A stretch of 29,595 nt of DNA from JBKPHS01 sp046729975 (lineage in GTDB: Bacteria; Actinomycetota; Thermoleophilia; Solirubrobacterales; Thermoleophilaceae). The position numbers and the translations under genes are program-made. The stretch is from contig JBKPHS010000147.1 in assembly GCA_046729975.1 (NCBI GenBank), forward strand, positions 1 to 29,595, written 5' to 3'. The notes beneath the pieces were generated by a model. The model searched no databases and was not told where the DNA came from. It saw only the letters and a list, made by a program, of their open reading frames with translations. Of this stretch, positions 23,747 through 29,595 are shown piece by piece. Numbering within the stretch: position 1 is the stretch's first letter; every line of letters starts with the position of its first letter.

Positions 23747-24211
23747 TCAGCGCTCCAGGTACGTCAGCTTGTACTTGCCGATCTGGAGCTCGTCGCCGTG
23801 CTCCAGCTTGTGCGACTCGATCCTGCGCCTGTTCACGTAGGTGCCGTTCAGCGAGCCGAGGTCGTCGATGTAGAGCCCGTCGCGGCGACGGACGAGCAGC
23901 GCGTGGTTGCGGGACACCGTCACGTCGTCGAGGAAGACCTCCGCCTCCGGGCTGCGCCCGACCGTCATCCGCTCACCGGAGACGGTGAAGGTCTCGCCCG
24001 AGCGGCCGCCGCCAGAGCGGATCACGAGCGCCGCGCCCTCGGTCGAGACGGCCTCGACGTCGACCGGCCGAAGCTCGCCCGTCTCGTCCACCTGGTAGGC
24101 GACGGTCGTGTCGCCGCCCTCGCCATCGGCCTTGTCGCCCAGGAAGGCGCCGCACTTCTGGCAGTAGTTCGCCCCCTCGGCGTTGACGAACCCGCATTCC
24201 GGGCAGTGCAT
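23747..24211 (-). CDS. FHA-domain protein with N-terminal zinc ribbon (GarA/OdhI-like)
   Basis: A 154-residue protein. Residues 1-22 form a zinc ribbon (CPEC...CQKC; Cys3, 6, 17, 20). A linker contains GGDTTVAYQ (Thr35-Thr36), in the place where GarA/OdhI carry the kinase-target ETTS motif. The FHA domain (about 60-154) has the phosphothreonine-binding residues Gly85-Arg86-Ser87, Ser100-Arg-Asn-His103 and Asn122-Gly-Thr124. In Corynebacterium and Mycobacterium, GarA/OdhI inhibits 2-oxoglutarate dehydrogenase and tunes glutamate metabolism under Ser/Thr kinase control. The same neighbourhood (pgsA, FHA, MerR) supports orthology, but the zinc ribbon is an addition compared with those proteins. 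Confidence 0.9.
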   Translation of the reverse strand: MHCPECGFVNAEGANYCQKCGAFLGDKADGEGGDTTVAYQVDETGELRPVDVEAVSTEGAALVIRSGGGRSGETFTVSGERMTVGRSPEAEVFLDDVTVSRNHALLVRRRDGLYIDDLGSLNGTYVNRRRIESHKLEHGDELQIGKYKLTYLER

Positions 24212-24234
24212 GGGGTAGCTCCGCCGCGGGCCGG

Positions 24235-24492
24235 CTACTCGGGCCGGTCCTGCGGCATCCCCTTGCCGGCCAGGATGTCTGTGAGCTGCTGGACGTCGGC
24301 GCCCGTGATCAACGGCTCTCCCCCCTCGTGCTTCTTCCGCAGGCGGTTCACCAGCTCCGCGCGCAGGATGTCGATCTTGCCGTGCAGGATCCGGCGCTGG
24401 TACGAGAGCTCCTGCTCCTCCTCGGTCAGCTTCGTGATCAGGTCCTTCAGCTCCTGGTCGCTGAGCGCGCCGAGGTCGGGAAAGGTATCCAT
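24235..24492 (-). CDS. RsiG-like helical protein, candidate c-di-GMP-binding anti-sigma factor
   Basis: An 85-residue protein from ATG 24492 with GGAGAA upstream. It is predicted mostly as an antiparallel helical hairpin: LSDQELKDLITKLTEEEQEL followed by YQRRILHGKIDILRAELVNRLRKKHEGG. It contains one copy of a motif matching the RsiG c-di-GMP signature E(x3)S(x2)R(x3)Q(x3)D: Glu26, Ser30, Arg33, His37, Asp41, with His in the Gln position. Streptomyces RsiG has two copies and sequesters sigma WhiG when bound to c-di-GMP; single-copy forms that work as dimers have been described in Rubrobacter, and this size fits them. It lies between pgsA and the FHA gene on the same strand, so it is probably in the operon. 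Confidence 0.72.
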   Translation of the reverse strand: MDTFPDLGALSDQELKDLITKLTEEEQELSYQRRILHGKIDILRAELVNRLRKKHEGGEPLITGADVQQLTDILAGKGMPQDRPE

Positions 24493-24559
24493 ACGCGTTC
24501 TCCGGGTCGGGATGGGACGGCCCCTGCCGTCCAGATGGAAGCGCGAGTATAACCCGGGT

Positions 24560-25177
24560 TCAAGCAGAGGTTGAGAGTTTCCGCAAGCCGTCTCTCACGT
24601 ACAGCGCTGTGGCCGCCAGGGTCATCGCGAGACCGAGGTAGAGCAGCGCCTCCGCGACCCAGGTCACCGACACCATCGCGAGGAAGAGAGCCGCCATCGT
24701 CGGCCAGACGGCCCAGCGGCCGAGCATGTTGATCTCAAGCTCGAGCCCGCGGCGCAGTCCCACCTCGCTGAAGACCAGCATGAACAGCTCGCGGGCCGCG
24801 AGCACCGCGAGCGCCCAGCGGGGCAGCAGCTCGAAGTGCCAGCAGACCACCACGCCGCTGAGCACCAGCATCCTGTCCACCAGCGGGTCGAGCAGCGCGC
24901 CGAGCCGGCTGTACTGGCCCGTGAGGCGAGCGAGCATCCCGTCCAGGTAGTCGGTGCCGGCGATCACCGCGTAAACGATCGAGGCCGACGCGACGCGTCC
25001 GTCGCCCGAGCTGAGCGCCAGCACGAGGAACACGGGGATCAGCGCGAGGCGGACGAAGCCGACGGCGTTGGGGATGGTCCACGGATGCAGTGGCCGGCCG
25101 CGGAGCGTCTCGGGTGGCGGCGGTCCCGAGCGGTCGAGGCCGAGCAGGCGGCGTCGAGTCAGGCGAGCTCGCGCCAC
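24560..25177 (-). CDS. CDP-alcohol phosphatidyltransferase (phosphatidylglycerophosphate synthase-like)
   Basis: A 205-residue membrane enzyme from GTG 25177, overlapping the proS end by 19 bases; the longer frame only shadows proS. The hallmark DxxDGxxAR...GxxxDxxxD motif is intact as TDYLDGMLARLTGQYSRLGALLDPLVDR. About five or six hydrophobic helices are visible, including WTIPNAVGFVRLALIPVFLVL at the N-terminus, the usual entry sequence of PgsA-like proteins. The family joins CDP-diacylglycerol to glycerol 3-phosphate or another alcohol in the membrane. The location beside FHA and MerR genes matches the pgsA2/garA/Rv1828 region of Mycobacterium, which favours a PgsA assignment over other alcohols. 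Confidence 0.88.
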   Translation of the reverse strand: MARARLTRRRLLGLDRSGPPPPETLRGRPLHPWTIPNAVGFVRLALIPVFLVLALSSGDGRVASASIVYAVIAGTDYLDGMLARLTGQYSRLGALLDPLVDRMLVLSGVVVCWHFELLPRWALAVLAARELFMLVFSEVGLRRGLELEINMLGRWAVWPTMAALFLAMVSVTWVAEALLYLGLAMTLAATALYVRDGLRKLSTSA

Positions 25178-26856
25178 AGCTGCGCCGCCGCCTCTGCCGC
25201 CCCCTCGAGCGGCAGCGAGCGGGACTCCCTCCCGCGGCGGATCTGCGCCTCGATCTCGCCGGACTCGACGCCCCGCTTGCCAACAGTGAGCCGTAACGGG
25301 CAACCCAGCAGCTCGGCGTCGGCGAACTTCTCGCCCGGCGAGGCGTCGCGGTCGTCGTACAGCGGGTCGAGGCCCACCTGACGCAGCTCCTCGTAGAGGC
25401 GCTCTGCGACCTCGCGCGCGGGCTCGCCCTCCTTGCCGAGCGTGACCAGCTCCACGTCGAAGGGAGATATCGCGCGCGGCCAGGAGATCCCGTGCTCGTC
25501 GGCGAACTGCTCGACCGCGGCGGCGAGGATCCGCGCCGGCCCGATGCCGTAGGAGCCCATCCAGACGTGCCGCTCGACGCCATCCTCGTCGAGGAAGGTC
25601 GCGCCGAGGGGCTCGGAGTAGCGGGTGCCGAGCTTGAAGATGTTGCCGACCTCGATCGCGGGCTCGATCCGGATCTCACCGCCCCCTGGGCCGGTGTCGC
25701 CGGGCTCGACCCGACGCACGTCCGCCCAGGTCGGCTCGAAGTCGCGTCCGGGCTCGACGCCCCGCAGGTGCAGGTCGGGCTCGTTGGCGCCCGCGACGAG
25801 GCCGCTCAGGCCGCGTAGCGCTTCGTCGGCCACGACCTCGACGCGGGCGCCCACCGGCCCGATGAAGCCGGGCTCCGCACCGAACAGCTCGCGCACCTCG
25901 TCCTCCTGCGCCGGCCTGGCCATCGCCCCCGTCGCGTTCCGGAGCTTGACCTCGTTGAGCCGGTGGTCTCCGCGCGTCAGAACCAGCACCGGGCCCCGCC
26001 CGTCGAGGAACATCGGGAACGCCTTGATCAGCGCGCCGGCGGGGACGGAGAGAAGCTGAGACACCTGCTCGATCGTCGTCGCGCCCGGAGTCTCGACGGG
26101 TTCCGGGGCGGGCAGGCCCGGGGGAAGCCCATCGACCGGGCGCGGCGCTGCGCTGGCGATCTCCAGGTTCGCCGCGTAGCCGTCGCTCGAGAGCGCCACC
26201 TCGTTCTCGCCCGCCCGGCAGGGCGCCATGTACTCGTGGGCGCCGAGACCACCCATCATCCCGACATCCGACTCCACCCGGTACCACTCGAGGCCGCAGC
26301 GGTCGAAGATGCGGTCGTAGGCGCCGATGTGGAGCTGGTAGCCGTGGTCGAGCCCCTCCGCGTCGCGGTCGAAGGTGTAGGAGTCCTTCATGATGAACTC
26401 GCGCGTGCGCAGCACACCCGCTCGCGGCCTCGGCTCGTCGCGCTCCTTGGTCTGGATGTGGTAGAGGATCTTCGGGAGGTCCCGGTAGGAGCGGATCTCG
26501 TGCGCCACGTGGTAGGTCAGCGCCTCCTCGTGCGTCATCGAGAGCACGAGGTCGGCCCCCTTCCGGTCCTTCAGCTTGAACAGCTCCTCGATGCCGTAAC
26601 GGCTGCTGCGGCGCCACAGCTCGGCCGGCTGGAGCACGGGCATCAGCATCTCCTGGCCGCCGATTGCGTCGATCTCCTCGCGCAGGATCTGCTCCACTCG
26701 CCGGTGCACCCGCCACCCGGCGGGCAGGTAGGTCCACATGCCGGCTCCGAGCTGGCGCACGAGGCCGGCCCGGACGAGCAGCTTGTGCGACAGCGCCTCC
26801 GCTTCGGCGGGCGGCTCCTTCACGGTCGGTAGGAAGTACGCGCTCAGGCGAGTCAC
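25159..26856 (-). CDS. proS: Prolyl-tRNA synthetase, bacterial type with editing domain
   Basis: A 565-residue cytoplasmic enzyme charging tRNA-Pro. The GTG at 26856 gives the family N-terminus VTRLSAYFLPTVKEPPAEAEALSHKLLVRAGLVRQLGAG. Class II motifs are visible: motif 1 around RVEQILREEIDAIGGQEMLMPVLQPAELW, motif 2 with the RDEPRPRAGVLRTREFIMKDSYTF block, and motif 3 near VWMGSYGIGPARILAAAVEQ. Between motifs 2 and 3 a YbaK-type editing insertion is present (about residues 225-390: TIEQVSQLLSVPAGALIKAFPMFLDGRGPVLVLTRGDHRLNEVKLRNA). The anticodon-binding domain follows. It is the first gene of a long minus-strand train and overlaps pgsA. Confidence 0.96.
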   Translation of the reverse strand: MTRLSAYFLPTVKEPPAEAEALSHKLLVRAGLVRQLGAGMWTYLPAGWRVHRRVEQILREEIDAIGGQEMLMPVLQPAELWRRSSRYGIEELFKLKDRKGADLVLSMTHEEALTYHVAHEIRSYRDLPKILYHIQTKERDEPRPRAGVLRTREFIMKDSYTFDRDAEGLDHGYQLHIGAYDRIFDRCGLEWYRVESDVGMMGGLGAHEYMAPCRAGENEVALSSDGYAANLEIASAAPRPVDGLPPGLPAPEPVETPGATTIEQVSQLLSVPAGALIKAFPMFLDGRGPVLVLTRGDHRLNEVKLRNATGAMARPAQEDEVRELFGAEPGFIGPVGARVEVVADEALRGLSGLVAGANEPDLHLRGVEPGRDFEPTWADVRRVEPGDTGPGGGEIRIEPAIEVGNIFKLGTRYSEPLGATFLDEDGVERHVWMGSYGIGPARILAAAVEQFADEHGISWPRAISPFDVELVTLGKEGEPAREVAERLYEELRQVGLDPLYDDRDASPGEKFADAELLGCPLRLTVGKRGVESGEIEAQIRRGRESRSLPLEGAAEAAAQLWRELA

Positions 26857-26932
26857 GGCGCCCGAGTGTAATCCCGAAACCCGGTGGCCCTCCCGCTGTT
26901 CTGGGCAGGCAACCGCGACGAAAGGGCGACTC

Positions 26933-28507
26933 GTGCCGTTACGCTGCCGTGCCGTGCCCGTCTGGCCCCTCCTCACGAGCCTGGCCGTGCTGGCAGCGCT
27001 CGCGGTCGCGCCAGCCGCGAGCGCGTCGCCGTCGATGCTCTCGGTCATCCAGGACGACAACCAGCTCGTCTATGGCAGCGGGCAGCAGCGCGAGAGCGCG
27101 CTCGCGTCGGCCGTCGGCGTCGGCGCCGACTCCGTCCGCGTCACGGTCCTCTGGAAGGCGGTCGCCCACACCCGCAGGCGCATCCGCCGCGCGAACGACC
27201 CGGCCGCCTATCCGCCCGGGCAGTGGGACCGCTACGACGATCTCGTGCGGTCCGCGACGAGCCGCGGCCTGCGGGTCTATCTGAACGTGACCGCGCCGGG
27301 GCCCAGTTGGGCCCACGCCCGCACGCGCAGCCGCAAGAACCGCGGCACCTGGAAGCCCAACGCCAGCCAGTACGGCAGGTTCTTCGCCGCGGTGGCCCGG
27401 CGCTACTCCGGCATCTACAAGGACGAGAACCAGGGAAACGGCGTGCTGCCGCGAGTGTCGTGGTGGTCGTTCCAGAACGAGCCGAACCAGGGCGGCTGGA
27501 TCACCCCGCAGTCGGCGCACTACAGGGGAGTGCGCGGCGCGGTCCCGACCTCGCCGCACATCTTCCGGGGGCTCGTGATCGCAGGCGCCAAGGCGCTCCT
27601 GCGCACCGGTCACCAGAACGATGTCGTCCTGTTCGGGGAGCTCGCGCCGATCGGGGTACCGCCTTCGGGTGAGCGCCGCCCGCTGCGCCCTGCGCTCTTC
27701 ATCCGCGAGATGTTCTGCCTCAACAACCGCCTGCGCCGCTTCGGCGGCGCCCAGCGCCGCCCGCGCGGCTGCGCCAACGTGAAGGGGCTCCGCGTGCTCA
27801 AGCGGTTCCCGAATCTTGGCTTCGGCCACCATCCGTACACGCGCCGGCTGAGGCCCACCCAGCGCTTCAAGGGACGCGACTCGATCTCGATCGCGAACAT
27901 CTCGGCGCTGCCCGCCCTGCTCGACCGGATCGCCCGCCGAACGCGGCTCATCAACCCTGGCCTCCCGATCTATCTGACCGAGTTCGGCTACGAGACGAAC
28001 CCGCCCGACGTCCTGCACGGGATCTCGCCGCAGATCGCCGCCGAGTACGAGAACCAGGGCGACTACCTGGCCTTCCGGCAGCCCCGGGTGTTCTCGCAGA
28101 CCCACTTCCAGCTGCTCGACGTCCCGCCGCAGACCCAGTTCAAGGTCAACTCCGACGGGTACTGGCGCACCTACCAGTCGGGGCTGCTGTTGCAGAACGG
28201 GCAGCCCAAGCTGGTCGCCTTTGCCTGGGCGATGCCGCTATGGATCGAGCCGAAGGCCGGCCGCACGTTCACCGTCTGGGGCGGACTGCGCTTCACGCCC
28301 AACGGGCAGCCTCAGCAGGTGCAGCTCCAGTTCCGGCAGCCCGGCGGCGAGTACTTCGACTCCGGCGACCCGATCAACGTCACAAACCAGTACGGCTGGT
28401 ACGAGACGACGCGCGACATCCCGCCCGGCACGACGATCTGGCGCGCCGTCTGGTTCGGCCCCGAGGAGGGGCAGCTTGTGACGAGCCGCGAGGTCGAGGT
28501 CCGCTAG
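26933..28507 (+). CDS. Secreted clan-A glycoside hydrolase-like (beta/alpha)8 protein
   Basis: A 524-residue protein from GTG 26933 with AAAGGG six bases upstream. A signal peptide (WPLLTSLAVLAALAVAPAASA, cleaved near residue 32) directs export. The body looks like a TIM barrel: GADSVRVTVLWKAVA, GLRVYLNVTAPGPSWA, then NEP with the likely acid/base Glu183 in SWWSFQNEPNQGGW, and the likely nucleophile Glu350 in PIYLTEFGYETNPP. This pair of Glu at strands 4 and 7 is typical of clan GH-A (families 5, 39 and similar). The C-terminus (about 425-524) is a beta-rich module (VQLQFRQPGGEYFD...TTRDIPPGTTIWRAVW), probably accessory. The family and substrate are not clear. It is divergent from proS. Confidence 0.78.
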   Translation: MPLRCRAVPVWPLLTSLAVLAALAVAPAASASPSMLSVIQDDNQLVYGSGQQRESALASAVGVGADSVRVTVLWKAVAHTRRRIRRANDPAAYPPGQWDRYDDLVRSATSRGLRVYLNVTAPGPSWAHARTRSRKNRGTWKPNASQYGRFFAAVARRYSGIYKDENQGNGVLPRVSWWSFQNEPNQGGWITPQSAHYRGVRGAVPTSPHIFRGLVIAGAKALLRTGHQNDVVLFGELAPIGVPPSGERRPLRPALFIREMFCLNNRLRRFGGAQRRPRGCANVKGLRVLKRFPNLGFGHHPYTRRLRPTQRFKGRDSISIANISALPALLDRIARRTRLINPGLPIYLTEFGYETNPPDVLHGISPQIAAEYENQGDYLAFRQPRVFSQTHFQLLDVPPQTQFKVNSDGYWRTYQSGLLLQNGQPKLVAFAWAMPLWIEPKAGRTFTVWGGLRFTPNGQPQQVQLQFRQPGGEYFDSGDPINVTNQYGWYETTRDIPPGTTIWRAVWFGPEEGQLVTSREVEVR

Positions 28508-28521
28508 CGCTGGAAGACGAG

Positions 28522-28559
28522 TGAGACATTTGACACACCCTGGCGTGTCAAATGTCTCA
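28522..28559. terminator. Perfect 15-bp-arm inverted repeat between convergent genes
   Basis: Arms TGAGACATTTGACAC (28522-28536) and GTGTCAAATGTCTCA (28545-28559) are exact reverse complements with the 8-base loop ACCCTGGC. The element starts 14 bases after the glycoside hydrolase stop, and its right arm covers the stop codon of the epimerase gene (28557-28559). It is AT-rich compared with its surroundings and lacks a U-run on either strand. A bidirectional terminator is the simplest reading; a REP-like repeated palindrome is the alternative. Confidence 0.7.
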
Positions 28560-29474
28560 GCCGTTTGAAAATCGGACGCTGAAGACCGCGCTGAACGGCT
28601 CGGTGACCGTTCGCAGGCCGTCGCCGCTGACGAGCGCATTCGCGGGCGCGGTCATCGGCTCTATGCAGACGAAGCCGCTGCCCGCCGGGGCGTAGACCTG
28701 CGTGTAGGGGAAGCCCTTCTCGAAGCCGACGCGCAGGGTCCGGCCGGAGGCGGCCAGCACGAAGCTCGCACCCTCGCCGGCCACGGCGTAGAGGTCGTCG
28801 AAGCCGCGATCGCCGAGCCGCATGCGCGGGTAGGAGACCGCCTCGGCGCGGCCGGTCGGGATGCCGCGCGCGGCCAGCTCCAGATGATTGTTGACGGGCA
28901 GCTCCACCTCCCACTCCTCTCGGCGTGCGCCGGGCAGCCGGAAGTACGGATGGAAGCCGAACGAGATCGGGACGGGAATGCCGCTCGTCGGCGTCACCGT
29001 CGTCCGCATCGTGAGCCCATCGGGCGCCACACTCGGCTCGAGCTCGACGCGGTGCGGGTACGGGAAGGCTTCGAGGTACTCGTCATGGGCGGCGAAGTCG
29101 AGCTCGGCCCTCAGGCGCGCTCCCTCGGCCTCGGTCACGGTCCAGTACGGCGAGGCGGCCAAGAGGCCGTGGATCGGGAGCCCGTGCTCGTCGAGCTTGA
29201 GGACCGGCGAGCCCGGATCGAGCCGGACGCTTTGCCCGGCGGCTTCGTACTCGAAGCCGGCGAGCCGGTTCGCCCACGGGTGGAGGAACGGGATACCGAC
29301 GGTCTTCCGCTTTTCGTAGGCCGAGATCCCTCCGGGGAAGTCCAGCAGCTGCTCCCCCTCGTGGAGCAGCGAGCCGCAGAGCATGCCGAGACCGGGCAGG
29401 AACGTCGCCTCGACATCGCCGTCCGCGAGCGTGATCGTCGCGTGGCCCTCGACCACCCCCTCGTGGATCGGCAT
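28557..29474 (-). CDS. Aldose 1-epimerase family protein (GalM-like)
   Basis: A 305-residue beta-sandwich protein from ATG 29474. Family features are FLHPWANRLAGFEYEAAG near residues 63-80, HGLPIHGLLAASPYW with the first active-site His, FGFHPYFRLPG with the catalytic His, and the late CIEPMTAPANAL containing the likely catalytic Glu. The enzyme class interconverts alpha and beta anomers of hexoses; this divergent form belongs to the broader aldose/hexose-6-phosphate epimerase group, so the exact sugar is uncertain. It converges on the secreted glycoside hydrolase, and both could act in carbohydrate use, though they are not cotranscribed. Confidence 0.88.
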   Translation of the reverse strand: MPIHEGVVEGHATITLADGDVEATFLPGLGMLCGSLLHEGEQLLDFPGGISAYEKRKTVGIPFLHPWANRLAGFEYEAAGQSVRLDPGSPVLKLDEHGLPIHGLLAASPYWTVTEAEGARLRAELDFAAHDEYLEAFPYPHRVELEPSVAPDGLTMRTTVTPTSGIPVPISFGFHPYFRLPGARREEWEVELPVNNHLELAARGIPTGRAEAVSYPRMRLGDRGFDDLYAVAGEGASFVLAASGRTLRVGFEKGFPYTQVYAPAGSGFVCIEPMTAPANALVSGDGLRTVTEPFSAVFSVRFSNG

Positions 29475-29505
29475 GCGGGAAGGCTAGTGCCGACGCACGA
29501 AGCGC

Positions 29506-29595
29506 CGCGGGGGGGGCCGGGGCGCCCCCCCCCCCCGGCTCGGCCCCCCCCACGCCCGCCCCCCCCCCGCGCGGGGCCCCCGCCCCCGGTTGCCG
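29506..29595. other. C/G homopolymer-rich contig end, probably unreliable sequence
   Basis: The final ~90 bases consist of repeated runs of C and G (several of 8 to 14 identical bases) with no open frame consistent with the rest of the window. Nothing like it occurs elsewhere in the 29.5 kb. It starts about 30 bases upstream of the epimerase start. The simplest reading is low-quality terminal sequence, not biology. Confidence 0.75.

Noticed and set aside
1..29595. tRNA, rRNA, CRISPR, IS or prophage features
   Set aside because: I looked for their typical signatures (cloverleaf ends with TTC arms, spaced direct repeats, transposase DDE or tyrosine recombinase genes) and saw none.

Overview
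The window is a GC-rich, densely coded chromosomal segment. It fits an actinobacterium, most likely a deep-branching lineage such as Thermoleophilia (Solirubrobacterales/Gaiellales-like). That placement is inferred from gene content: a glutamine synthetase very close in sequence pattern to mycobacterial GlnA1, the pgsA / FHA (GarA-like) / MerR (Rv1828/FtsR-like) neighbourhood typical of Actinobacteria, a short RsiG-like protein, a WS/DGAT acyltransferase, an RskA-type protein, and a c-di-AMP riboswitch ahead of an RlpA-like cell-wall protein. No rRNA, tRNA, CRISPR array, IS element or phage gene was seen. The last ~90 bases are C/G homopolymer runs that look like a poor-quality contig end.

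Layout. 1-4.5 kb: the tail of an unknown gene, a CrtC/AttH-like lipocalin-fold protein (-), a divergent SDR oxidoreductase (+), an MMPL/RND exporter (-) and a SnoaL-like protein (-). 4.5-6.6 kb: DNA polymerase IV (+) converges on a secreted RlpA-like protein (-), whose leader carries a c-di-AMP (ydaO/yuaA) riboswitch. 6.6-8.6 kb: a WS/DGAT acyltransferase and a YbaK-type deacylase. 8.7-14.5 kb: a nitrogen-assimilation operon amt - PII - unknown 392-aa protein - flotillin - glnA, with very tight junctions. 14.5-18.6 kb: a SnoaL-like protein, an RsbW-like kinase/ATPase, a DUF4190-type membrane protein (-), glutamine-dependent NAD+ synthetase and an unknown 254-aa protein. 18.6-20.3 kb: a YciI protein and a PaaI-like thioesterase (-), then a membrane protein with a sigma-region-4-like N-terminus and an RskA-like C-terminus (+). 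20.35-26.86 kb: a long minus-strand gene train, read in the order proS - pgsA - rsiG-like - FHA - merR - apt - SRPBCC - FAD oxidase. 26.9-29.5 kb: a secreted clan-A glycoside hydrolase-like protein (+) converging on an aldose 1-epimerase (-) across a perfect 15-bp-arm inverted repeat.

Most interesting biology. The nitrogen operon couples transport (Amt), sensing (PII) and assimilation (GlnA) to a membrane scaffold (flotillin) and an unrecognised protein. In the same operon both classical covalent-modification sites are gone: PII has Val at position 51 instead of the modifiable Tyr, and GlnA has Phe in place of the adenylylated Tyr. This suggests nitrogen control that does not use GlnD/GlnE-type modification. 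Secondary points are two separate second-messenger inputs (c-di-AMP riboswitch; possible c-di-GMP-binding RsiG-like protein), an apt gene with no ATG/GTG/TTG start, and the HTH-TM-RskA fusion.
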